Positions 26,755 through 34,167 of a stretch of DNA of 64,000 bases are shown in pieces. The notes under the pieces were generated by a model. The model saw only the letters and a program-made list of their open reading frames with translations. It searched no databases and was not told where the DNA came from. A program made the position numbers and the translations under genes. The stretch comes from LZORAL124-50-18 sp051208045 (lineage in GTDB: Bacteria; Pseudomonadota; Gammaproteobacteria; Pseudomonadales; Oleiphilaceae): NCBI GenBank assembly GCA_051208045.1, contig JBPJFY010000006.1, positions 186,001 through 250,000 on the forward strand. Reading direction: 5' to 3'. How positions within the stretch are numbered: position 1 is the stretch's first letter; the number at the start of each line of letters is the position of its first letter.

Positions 26755-27356
26755 GCCGAATACTGATTTTGTACCCTAAACTTTTTTGCTGTTATTCGAA
26801 GTTTTCTAGAAAGGTGGAGCGCATTATTGGCCAACTGGAGCGTGTTGAACTTTGCGCCCCAGAGGATCATCACGGTTATGTTGAGCAACTGGCTGCTGCC
26901 AATCCGGCTATTTCGGGCATTGAACGCAGCATTTCGATAGACAGTGAAAGCATCACACATGCCATCGTGTTTGATGACGGAGAAGAATTCCCGGATCAAG
27001 TATCAAGGCTTAGGTCCATGGAAATACCCTTGCGAGTGATACATATCGCCATCACGCGCGTTATCAACATCAAGAAACACCCAGACTATGAACATGTGAA
27101 GAGCACCTCAAAATACGAGTACATTGGCAGGGGATCTTATTGGGGCAATCCCTACTCGATGTTTGAGGAAGGTGACGCCCGCGAAGAGGTGATTCGCAAA
27201 TTCAAGTATGATTTTGACTTCGACAAATTCCCGAATAAAAACAAGGCCGAGGTCTACAAACTTGCCGGCAAACGGCTGGGGTGTTTCTGTAAGCCGGCAG
27301 TGTGCCATGGTGATGTATTGGCGGATTTTTTAAATGCCTGGGACGATGAGCAATAA
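26751..27356 (+). CDS. DUF4326 domain protein with extra N-terminal domain
   Basis: 201 residues. The C-terminal ~90 residues carry the DUF4326 signatures YIGRGSYWGNPYSM and GCFCKPAVCHGDVLADFL, with Cys/His residues that could bind metal. The N-terminal ~110 residues (RILILYPKLFCCYSKFSRKV) are an additional alpha/beta-looking part without a name. Start overlaps the DUF488 stop. Phage and defence-associated genomes often encode DUF4326 proteins, but the activity is unknown. Confidence 0.8.
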   Translation: MSRILILYPKLFCCYSKFSRKVERIIGQLERVELCAPEDHHGYVEQLAAANPAISGIERSISIDSESITHAIVFDDGEEFPDQVSRLRSMEIPLRVIHIAITRVINIKKHPDYEHVKSTSKYEYIGRGSYWGNPYSMFEEGDAREEVIRKFKYDFDFDKFPNKNKAEVYKLAGKRLGCFCKPAVCHGDVLADFLNAWDDEQ

Positions 27357-27560
27357 CATTTACATATTGCAGTGTCGAACCGTAATTGGCCTATGTTATC
27401 GCGTAGGCAAAGTTGGCAAGTTTGTGAGAGGCAAATACGTGGGCAAGCTGCGGTAAAGTAGCGGCTGTCGCTTTTAGCCATACAAGGACAACACCCTGGC
27501 AGCTCAGGTCGCGGCAATAAACACGAAAACGTACGTAATACTTACATGGGGGAGCATCCA

Positions 27561-28865
27561 ATGAATTGGCACACTATGAATTTGATAAGACAGGCAGAAA
27601 ATGTGTTGGCATGGCAAATGGGGAGTCCATGGGCACCTCAGTTGCATCTGACCGGGAACAGACAATTTGATGTGTATTATGCGCCCTTTGAGCACATTAA
27701 CCCTCAGGCACGACTGGTCATCGTAGGGATTACGCCGGGCGTGACGCAAGCCGCACTTGCATTGAAAGAGGCCAAGTTGGCGATGCAGGAAGGAGAGCCG
27801 ATTGAGCTGGCGTTAGCGCGCGCAAAATCTGTGGCGTCTTTTGGTGGCCCTATGCGGAAGAATCTGGTAGCGATGATGGACCATATCGGTCTTGCAGATT
27901 GGTTAGGCGTTGACTCAGCCGCTGCATTGTTTGGCGCGGATGTGGATAAAGTGCAGTTTACCAGCGTGCTTCGATTTCCGGTTCTGGAGCGATCTGAAAT
28001 GCTAAGCAATGCAGAGGTTGCCCTGCGTGACCCGATGCTGAAAGAATTGATGGAAGCCACTTTTGTGGAGGAGTGTCAATCGTTGTCAGGTGCATTATTT
28101 CTGCCGTTAGGGAAAGGGGTAGAACGCGTGCTGATGCACCTGGCAAACCATGGTGTGATTCCCAAGGAAGCTATATTGGCAGGGATGCCACACCCCAGCG
28201 GTGCGAATTCGGAGCGTATTCAATATTTCCTGGGCAACAAGGCGAAAGAAAAGCTGTCTGCGAAAACCAATCCTGACAAACTGGATGCCGTGCGGACTCA
28301 GCTCATAGCTCAGGTGACCAAATTGATGGGGCCCGTTAATGTCTCACGCTGGTTAGGGAGCGAGTCTACAGGCTCCGCTGGAGCCTGTCGGGACAGCAAG
28401 GAGCTGGGTAACTTAACTGAGAGAAAAGTGGCAAGGGGCAATGCACAGAAAAAAGGATTTTTATCTACCGAGGTGGAACGCCAGATTGTAGATATGGCTC
28501 AGAAAGAGAAATTTACTGTATCCCCGGTGCGGTCTGATACCTCTAAAGAGCTGGAATTGACCCGACAATGTGCTTATGGAGCGGAGTGCGTCATTTATAT
28601 TTCTCGCGTGGCTGGGGTTACGAAGGAACAGCTTCACATTATGGTAGCCCCTGACGTGTGGGAGGCGAAGCAAGGGCAGCTTCATGCCGTGACTGGTTTA
28701 CTGCCCGCGACACCTCGAGGCAACAACCCTTGGAATTTCAGCAGTAACTACAAGGGTTTTAAAAATAAGGTGCCGGGAGTTAATGAGTATTTTGGCCGGA
28801 AGTTGCTATTGCCATACTCGCACATGGACGCCCTAGTGCATGTCCTGCAAACTGTTGCTTCTTAG
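27561..28865 (+). CDS. UDG-superfamily-like protein with unassigned C-terminal domain
   Basis: 434 residues. The N-terminal ~270 residues resemble the uracil-DNA glycosylase fold: VIVGITPGVTQAALALKEA stands at the motif A position and GMPHPSGANSERI gives the HPS of motif B; ASFGGPMRKNL and FTSVLRFPV are further conserved-looking blocks. The C-terminal ~130 residues form a separate domain I do not recognise. ATG at 27561 preferred over 27546 because GGGGGAG lies just before it. It comes 205 bp after the DUF4326 gene in the same direction. DNA binding or base removal is inferred only. Confidence 0.6.
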   Translation: MNWHTMNLIRQAENVLAWQMGSPWAPQLHLTGNRQFDVYYAPFEHINPQARLVIVGITPGVTQAALALKEAKLAMQEGEPIELALARAKSVASFGGPMRKNLVAMMDHIGLADWLGVDSAAALFGADVDKVQFTSVLRFPVLERSEMLSNAEVALRDPMLKELMEATFVEECQSLSGALFLPLGKGVERVLMHLANHGVIPKEAILAGMPHPSGANSERIQYFLGNKAKEKLSAKTNPDKLDAVRTQLIAQVTKLMGPVNVSRWLGSESTGSAGACRDSKELGNLTERKVARGNAQKKGFLSTEVERQIVDMAQKEKFTVSPVRSDTSKELELTRQCAYGAECVIYISRVAGVTKEQLHIMVAPDVWEAKQGQLHAVTGLLPATPRGNNPWNFSSNYKGFKNKVPGVNEYFGRKLLLPYSHMDALVHVLQTVAS

Positions 28866-28928
28866 AACCCAGGAGAAATCCCGCTTTCACTATTCATGGT
28901 TTTGGATTATGCCCGGAGGGCGCAGTTA

Positions 28929-29504
28929 ATGAAATACGATTCTTGCCGCTTACATGATATGTTTTCCCGCCCCTTGGGCGTTGGTGATCTTCTTCCTGAG
29001 CCTGCAGGTCAGGCGTTAGGGGAGAGAGGGTACTACCTCTCGTTGTTTAACTCGACGTCGCCTTGTCTGGTGGTCTGGCAACCGGGGGTTGATGAGCGGC
29101 AATTGGCGGTCTTTGGCGAAGGGTCGATTCAGCCGGGAGTATGCCAGCAAGGAACACTTCTGTTTCTGTTTTTTGAATTTTTCTTGGGTGAACATTCGAT
29201 ACTGGTAGAGTGTGATATGGCAGTACACCATTATTTGTCGGGCTTTGCCATGCCTCCCGTGGACAATCAACGGAGAGTAGGGCCGGTAATCCGGTTGATC
29301 GTGTTGGATAGCGAAAACGGTTGTGTGCAGATCGTTCGGTCCTTCTCTCTCAATTGGGATTTTTATCAACACCTGATTCAAATCGTCATCAGTCAAGTAG
29401 AGCTTGAGTATACCGAGGCAGACTATCAACATCAGCTAAGCGCTTTCTATCAACGCTACACTATCGAAGATGCCTATCGGCTCTGTAGAAGTGTGCCGCG
29501 TTAA
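28929..29504 (+). CDS. Hypothetical protein next to CRISPR array 1
   Basis: 191 residues from the ATG at 28929, which has GGAGGG eight bases upstream; the frame also opens at 28896. No transmembrane segment or known motif is clear, though LLFLFFEFFLGEHSILVEC is hydrophobic. It lies 63 bp downstream of the UDG-like gene and about 105 bp before the array, all on the plus strand. It is not a recognised Cas protein. Confidence 0.6.
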   Translation: MKYDSCRLHDMFSRPLGVGDLLPEPAGQALGERGYYLSLFNSTSPCLVVWQPGVDERQLAVFGEGSIQPGVCQQGTLLFLFFEFFLGEHSILVECDMAVHHYLSGFAMPPVDNQRRVGPVIRLIVLDSENGCVQIVRSFSLNWDFYQHLIQIVISQVELEYTEADYQHQLSAFYQRYTIEDAYRLCRSVPR

Positions 29505-29610
29505 CCTGCATCCGGGTTCTTTCTGTTAATCATCTCCCGAAAATACAGAGTCGGCCACAACTCCTGAAATCTGGAAATGACTCCTCACATATACCTTGCT
29601 CCCGTTTGAC

Positions 29611-30265
29611 GCTTCAACCCCCTAATAATCGGGGCATCCTTCAAACGAGAATCAGAGCGAAAGCTGAAGCAGGTAATCTAGTCTCAATCCCCTAATAATC
29701 GGGGCATCCTTCAAACTGGTTACCAGTCAAGGTATAAAGCCATGTTAGGTGGTCTCAATCCCCTAATAATCGGGGCATCCTTCAAACAGGACGCTTATGG
29801 GGTTCAAATCCCCAATGAAGTCTCAATCCCCTAATAATCGGGGCATCCTTCAAACGACGGAGGGCGCGGCAGCATTTGACCTGTTCGCGTCTCAATCCCC
29901 TAATAATCGGGGCATCCTTCAAACCAGACGGATGCAAGAAATCGAAGTGTTTTTGAGTCTCAATCCCCTAATAATCGGGGCATCCTTCAAACGACTTATC
30001 CGTTGCAGGAAAACAAGCAGGATGTCTCAATCCCCTAATAATCGGGGCATCCTTCAAACGGAAAACGAAAAACAGGGCAATTAGTGTTTTGTCGTCTCAA
30101 TCCCCTAATAATCGGGGCATCCTTCAAACAGTAAAACCATGACAACAGCAACAAACGTATGTCTCAATCCCCTAATAATCGGGGCATCCTTCAAACCCGC
30201 GTAACGCGCAAACCTACGCCAATAATTATGTCTCAATCCCCTAATAATCGGGGCATCCTTCAAAC
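29611..30265 (-). CRISPR. CRISPR array 1: 10 repeats of 36 bp, 9 spacers of 31-35 bp
   Basis: On the plus strand each repeat starts GTCTCAATCCCCTAATAATC and ends GGGGCATCCTTCAAAC. Repeats start at 29611, 29681, 29752, 29820, 29889, 29957, 30024, 30094, 30161 and 30230. The first copy has three changes at its left end, marking the old, leader-distal end. Read from the leader on the right, the repeat begins GTTTGAAGGATGCCCC and ends ATTGAGAC, an 8-base tag like those of type III crRNAs, with CCCC/GGGG as a small stem for Cas6. Spacer 29788-29819 contains a tRNA T-arm. Confidence 0.98.
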
Positions 30266-30349
30266 CCTAGTCCAAATATTTCGCTTTAAAATCAACGGCC
30301 TGTGGAGGGGGTTGCGACGAAATTGATTTGTCAAAAGTTTGACGATATC
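30266..30349 (-). promoter_or_regulatory. Leader of CRISPR array 1
   Basis: 84 bases that match the flank of array 2 (42670-42753) with about eight differences. They include AT-rich TTTCGCTTTAAAATCAACGG, the run GAGGGGGTTGCGACGAAATT and an inverted repeat GTCAAAAGTTTGAC at 30330-30343. The conservation on this side and the degenerate repeat on the other fix the direction of transcription as minus. Confidence 0.85.
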
Positions 30350-30365
30350 ACACACAGAAATACCA

Positions 30366-30647
30366 CTAAATGTGATGTTTTTTCATCAGGAAGTGTTCGG
30401 CGGGCGTCTCACCAATCATGACCGCTTTACTCAATCCCTCGACGCCATAGATTCTCACATCGTCGACTCGATCGTCAATCCGAGATTCCATCTCGGTAAT
30501 CAGCGATTCTATTGTTTGCTCCGTCATTTCCGCATAGAACACCGAATACTGGACCGGGCTGGCATATTTGCAAGCAAGCTTGTGCACTTTTTGTAAGCGT
30601 TTCGAATCTCGAATGTCGTAGCAGATTAGATACGGATGTTTACGCAT
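30366..30647 (-). CDS. cas2: Cas2 (second copy in locus)
   Basis: 93-residue Cas2-family protein with the typical ferredoxin-like start YLICYDIRDSKRLQKVHKL; Asp11 is the conserved acidic residue. QYSVFYAEMT is the conserved beta strand. Start at 30647 chosen for GGGAGGG just upstream. It is last in the adaptation operon, ten bases after the Cas1-like gene and about 16 bases from the array 1 leader. Cas2 dimers bridge Cas1 dimers during spacer integration. A locus normally needs one Cas2; another is encoded at 32416. Confidence 0.92.
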   Translation of the reverse strand: MRKHPYLICYDIRDSKRLQKVHKLACKYASPVQYSVFYAEMTEQTIESLITEMESRIDDRVDDVRIYGVEGLSKAVMIGETPAEHFLMKKHHI

Positions 30648-30657
30648 GAGCCCTCCC

Positions 30658-31401
30658 TTAGGCACTGGCCTCAAATTGCCAAAGAAGTTGGTTGAGCATT
30701 CTGTCCAACAAAAAACCGACCTCCTCAGCATGCCGGTGATAGGAGGAAGCCGCATTGCTAAGTGTCGGAGGGGAATTAAAGGCAATCAGTGCGTTCGCGC
30801 ACTTTATTTCCAACAGTGGCTGGAACATGTCGGTCAACTGCTGGATAAAGTGGGTGACCTCCGGACGGCATGGGTCCACTCCGAAGGGTAATAAATGTTG
30901 GGCGACATCCGCCTGAAAAAAACCCACATACCAGTCGAACAAAATAAGGAAGGGTTGGGTGCGATCTGTCTTAGCCAGAAATGCATACACTTGTTTGTGT
31001 AACACTTGGCAGCGGTTAGTCGGATCACCTGAGTGCGCACCGGCCGCATGAAGTACAACGCGTTTCTGAGTGTCCATCCAGTCTCTTAACACGTGTTGCA
31101 TTGTTTCACAGTAAGTGAGTTCTTCCAGATATTCTGCCAAGGGCAGAGGCTCTCTCTGGTGAGGCATGAGCTGACATCGAATATTGCCTCGCCCGTCAAA
31201 AAAGAACACAGGTATCTGGTGCATCGCACATTCGCAAAAAACATCCAGTCCGTGTTCCCAGTGGCCGCTGAGCGTTATTCGGCTCACACGGCAAAATGGA
31301 AAACGAAGTGGGCTTTGATGGAAGCACTTGACGAGAATGGACGCAGCGTCCTGTTTGATCCACTCCAAGTGTGATGAATCAATATGCAACGCTTTTTTCA
31401 T
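30658..31401 (-). CDS. Short Cas1-like protein, probably inactive
   Basis: 247 residues. The N-terminal ~80 residues match the Cas1 beta domain (RVSRITLSGHWEHGLDVFCE, then HQIPVFFFDGRGNI). The C-terminal part is reduced: GVDPCRPEVTHFIQQLTDMF resembles the region around the catalytic His and Asp of Cas1, but the Glu block (G-I-E-G) and the GFLH histidine are absent. It is 79 residues shorter than the neighbouring Cas1. It overlaps cas1 by four bases and precedes a cas2 by ten, so it belongs to the adaptation operon. A structural or regulatory subunit of a heteromeric integrase is inferred. The frame is intact, which speaks against a decaying pseudogene. Confidence 0.7.
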   Translation of the reverse strand: MKKALHIDSSHLEWIKQDAASILVKCFHQSPLRFPFCRVSRITLSGHWEHGLDVFCECAMHQIPVFFFDGRGNIRCQLMPHQREPLPLAEYLEELTYCETMQHVLRDWMDTQKRVVLHAAGAHSGDPTNRCQVLHKQVYAFLAKTDRTQPFLILFDWYVGFFQADVAQHLLPFGVDPCRPEVTHFIQQLTDMFQPLLEIKCANALIAFNSPPTLSNAASSYHRHAEEVGFLLDRMLNQLLWQFEASA

Positions 31402-32378
31402 CTCGGTGCGTCCTTAAGAGTAATTGATTGAATTGTGTCCAGGAAGTGAGCCAGTTGACGGCAGTAGCTGCGCAGGAGAGTACGATATCGGGGCAACTCC
31501 AACTGAAAAACGGGGTAGAATTTACTACGCCCGGCTTTGGAAAGAAGGCATGCATCACCATCTTGGTAAAAATCGTGATTGGTGAGCTGACGATCTCGAA
31601 ATAGCTGCCATACCCAATGGTTTACCCTGGCGCGCAACAACTCTGTGAGGTCGCACGCGAGAGAATCCCGGTTGTAGGCTGGTTTATGCAGGAAGCCAAG
31701 CTGCGGATCGAGGCCACTGGAAAGTGCTGCCCGCACGCCCTCGTAATGTACGAGGGTATAGCAGAGCGAGAGAACTGAGTTGACTGGATCGGGGGCCGGA
31801 CGCTTCTTCCTCCCGTTAAACTGTAGCTGCCCTGGAAAAGCCTGTACGAACGCCTCGAAATAGGCTCTGGCTGCTGCGCCTTCTATCCCCAGAAGAACAG
31901 CCTCTCCCTGAGAGCATTGGGCCACTCGGAGCTGTTGTGCTTTGAGTCGTTCTATCGCTTTGGTAAAAGGCAGTCTCAAATCCGCTCGTTCGCGTACAAG
32001 GGTTTGCAGTTGTCGAATGTGCGTCACCAGTTTGTGTCGAACAATTAGCTGGCAAATATTTTCCCGGAGGATTCCGGTTTCTTGTGACTGCAGAGCATAC
32101 TGACGTAGCCGCCGCATGCTGTTACCATGCCCCATATGGTAGCAGACCATCGCATCGTCAGTTGTTCGCGGATTTAGTGCTAAAACTGTCACACCCGATG
32201 CGCCGAGTTGCCTGAGAGTGCTGGTTGTAAGTGCACAGTCGCAGGTGATCACGACCGACTCCAAATGCATCAATGGAAAACTCGCAGGCATTCGCTCACC
32301 ATTGCTTTGGTGAATGACCAAGCGATGTTGCATAGCCTCCAGAGTGCAGTTCTTTCTATCGATATACAAGGTTTCCAC
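31398..32378 (-). CDS. cas1: CRISPR-associated endonuclease Cas1
   Basis: 326-residue integrase. Catalytic residues are all present: Glu166 in GIEGAAARAYF, His231 in LGFLHKP and Asp243 in SLACDLTELLR. The N-terminal beta domain (VVITCDCALTTSTLRQLGASG) is normal. No reverse transcriptase is fused. It lies 37 bp after the first cas2 and overlaps the Cas1-like gene by four bases. It inserts new spacers at the leader end of an array with Cas2. Confidence 0.97.
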   Translation of the reverse strand: METLYIDRKNCTLEAMQHRLVIHQSNGERMPASFPLMHLESVVITCDCALTTSTLRQLGASGVTVLALNPRTTDDAMVCYHMGHGNSMRRLRQYALQSQETGILRENICQLIVRHKLVTHIRQLQTLVRERADLRLPFTKAIERLKAQQLRVAQCSQGEAVLLGIEGAAARAYFEAFVQAFPGQLQFNGRKKRPAPDPVNSVLSLCYTLVHYEGVRAALSSGLDPQLGFLHKPAYNRDSLACDLTELLRARVNHWVWQLFRDRQLTNHDFYQDGDACLLSKAGRSKFYPVFQLELPRYRTLLRSYCRQLAHFLDTIQSITLKDAPR

Positions 32379-32415
32379 TATCTTCTCCTTGGGAATATTG
32401 ATTGTTTTTGATGGC

Positions 32416-32694
32416 TCAATTCACGAAATAAAATTCGCCGTCCATGGGTTCAACCGCAGCCCCGAGCGTGTACATGGGAAGTGATTGTTTTAAGGGCATA
32501 ATGAGAAAGTGATCGTTCTCTGCCATGATGTCAGTCATCTCATTCAGCAAATCTGACATTTCTGTCCCTGACAGATAACACTCGAATACCGAGTACTGAC
32601 CGCCGCCAGAAAAACGTTTGAGGATTTTTAACGCCATGCGCAACCGGCTTGGACTTCGGATGTCGTAACTGCAGATAAAAAGCTTTCTGATCAT
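32416..32694 (-). CDS. cas2: Cas2 (first gene of adaptation operon)
   Basis: 92 residues. LFICSYDIRSPSRLRMALKI gives the first strand and helix with conserved Asp11, and GGQYSVFECYLSGTEMSDLL is the second conserved block. It differs clearly from the Cas2 at 30366 and is not a recent duplication. It heads the minus-strand operon cas2-cas1-cas1-like-cas2 that runs towards array 1. Confidence 0.92.
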   Translation of the reverse strand: MIRKLFICSYDIRSPSRLRMALKILKRFSGGGQYSVFECYLSGTEMSDLLNEMTDIMAENDHFLIMPLKQSLPMYTLGAAVEPMDGEFYFVN

Positions 32695-33027
32695 GTGTCA
32701 CCCGGCATTGTTGTGCGAAACAGGGACACTTTATCTCAATGGTAACGCTTCCGGGTGGTTCGCAAGCTTGCAAATACATCGAAACCGGTGTATATCGTCT
32801 GATAACGCAAATGATATCGGCGATAAAGTTCTGATAATAAAGCGGTGAGATGGTTCATTGTTGTCTTTAACATGAACAATTGCCGAGGCCGATTTACAAC
32901 AAAATGCCACTAGGGCGGTAAAAAACTCACAAGTTTGCGTGTAAGCCAGATCGTATGCATTTTCGTTAGTATGTTTGTCATGTGCTATTCATTCGAAATC
33001 GCTTAGGTCTGTGGGAGATATACCTAA
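32695..33027. other. Divergent control region between adaptation and interference operons
   Basis: 333 bases without a gene, separating the minus-strand cas2 start (32694) and the plus-strand CARF gene (33028). It must hold both promoters. It is AT-rich; GGGAGA at about 33013 is the ribosome site for the TTG start. No confident promoter hexamers were assigned. Confidence 0.6.
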
Positions 33028-34158
33028 TTGAGTCCTGAACACTATAAGACACGTATCCTTTTGATCGCCACCGGAATGTCCCCTCAAGTCGTCACGGAAA
33101 CCCTGTATGCCTTGAGCCGTGGACCCCGGCCGTTTTTGCCCACCGAGATTCATTTGGTGACAACTGCAGAAGGCAGAGACCGTGCGCGTTTGACGTTATT
33201 GTTACCCGAACAAGGATTATTTCATCAGCTGCGTAGCGACTACGGCTTACCTGAGATGGGTTTCTCTGAGTTAAACATCCATGTTGTTTGCGGCGAGGGT
33301 GGAGGCGAGTTAAGTGACATTCGTACACCGGAAGACAACCGTGCTATGGCAAACCATATCATGGAACTTGTTCGTAATCTTACTTCGGAAAACAAATCAG
33401 CGCTTCACGTTTCCCTAGCGGGAGGCAGGAAAACAATGGGGTATTACATTGGTCAAGCGATTTCGCTCTTTGGTCGACCCCAGGACCGACTATCACATGT
33501 GTTGGTTAGTGAGCATTTTGAGTCTCATCCGGATTTCTTTTACCCAACTCCGTATGACAAACGGATTACGACAAGAGATGGGCGGCCTTTGAATACAAAA
33601 GACGCCCAGGTGACATTGGCGGAGATTGATTTTGTTCGATTGCGTGACGAATTGCCAGCAAACTCACTTGTGATGAAAACGGGTTTTTCCGATTGCGTGG
33701 CTATGTTAAATGCCGCTTTGGACGAGCCTCATCTAACGATTGACTATTTGACCGGGGTGTTTCGTGCGGGGGCGATTGAGTTGGATCTTACTCAGCGAGA
33801 GCGGGTATTCTTTGCTTGGTTTGCACGTCGCGCCAAGGAAGGAAAGCCACCTATAACCAAGCCAGGCGATGTTGGCACTGCCGACTTTAACGAAATTTAC
33901 CGCGATGAATACCTTCAGGAGCTGGAGCGATGGACCTGCGGGCGTTGGGATGGCAATGCGGGCAGAACGGAGGATGCCATGGAACGCGGCATGGACAAAG
34001 GCTTTGTGGAACAACGCATGTCCTACCTCAAGAAAGCCATCCACGGTCAGTTGGGTAATAAGTTGGGAGCCCATTATCTGATCGCGCGGTATGGGGCGCG
34101 CAATCACTACACCTACGCGTTACCACTGGAAGCGAATCAAATTACGATTATCGAATAA
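33028..34158 (+). CDS. NE0113-family CARF protein (annotated in databases as Csm6-type ring nuclease)
   Basis: 376 residues. The N-terminal CARF domain has ILLIATGMSPQVVTETLYAL at strand 1 and the ligand loop SLAGGRKTM at residues 129-137, typical of the Cas_NE0113 family (TIGR02584). The C-terminal part (from about residue 240: LDLTQRERVFFAWFARRAKE) looks like a winged helix followed by a helical tail. No HEPN R-x4-6-H motif is seen, so it is more likely a sensor, ring nuclease or regulator than an RNase. TTG start with GGGAGA upstream; cas10 follows after nine bases. Confidence 0.85.
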   Translation: MSPEHYKTRILLIATGMSPQVVTETLYALSRGPRPFLPTEIHLVTTAEGRDRARLTLLLPEQGLFHQLRSDYGLPEMGFSELNIHVVCGEGGGELSDIRTPEDNRAMANHIMELVRNLTSENKSALHVSLAGGRKTMGYYIGQAISLFGRPQDRLSHVLVSEHFESHPDFFYPTPYDKRITTRDGRPLNTKDAQVTLAEIDFVRLRDELPANSLVMKTGFSDCVAMLNAALDEPHLTIDYLTGVFRAGAIELDLTQRERVFFAWFARRAKEGKPPITKPGDVGTADFNEIYRDEYLQELERWTCGRWDGNAGRTEDAMERGMDKGFVEQRMSYLKKAIHGQLGNKLGAHYLIARYGARNHYTYALPLEANQITIIE

Positions 34159-34167
34159 GAGAAAATT

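Noticed and set aside
29788..29819. A tRNA gene at this position
   Set aside because: Only a T-arm is present, inside a spacer of normal length; acceptor, D and anticodon arms are missing.
29797..30084. 95-codon frame across CRISPR array 1
   Set aside because: Its protein is a repeat of NNRGILQT units made by the CRISPR repeats.
30329..30334. TTGACA -35 on the minus strand in leader 1
   Set aside because: A perfect hexamer, but no -10 at suitable distance, and the base is changed in leader 2.
30658..31401. Calling the Cas1-like gene a pseudogene
   Set aside because: The frame is intact, starts by overlapping cas1 and has a tight link to the following cas2, so it looks maintained.
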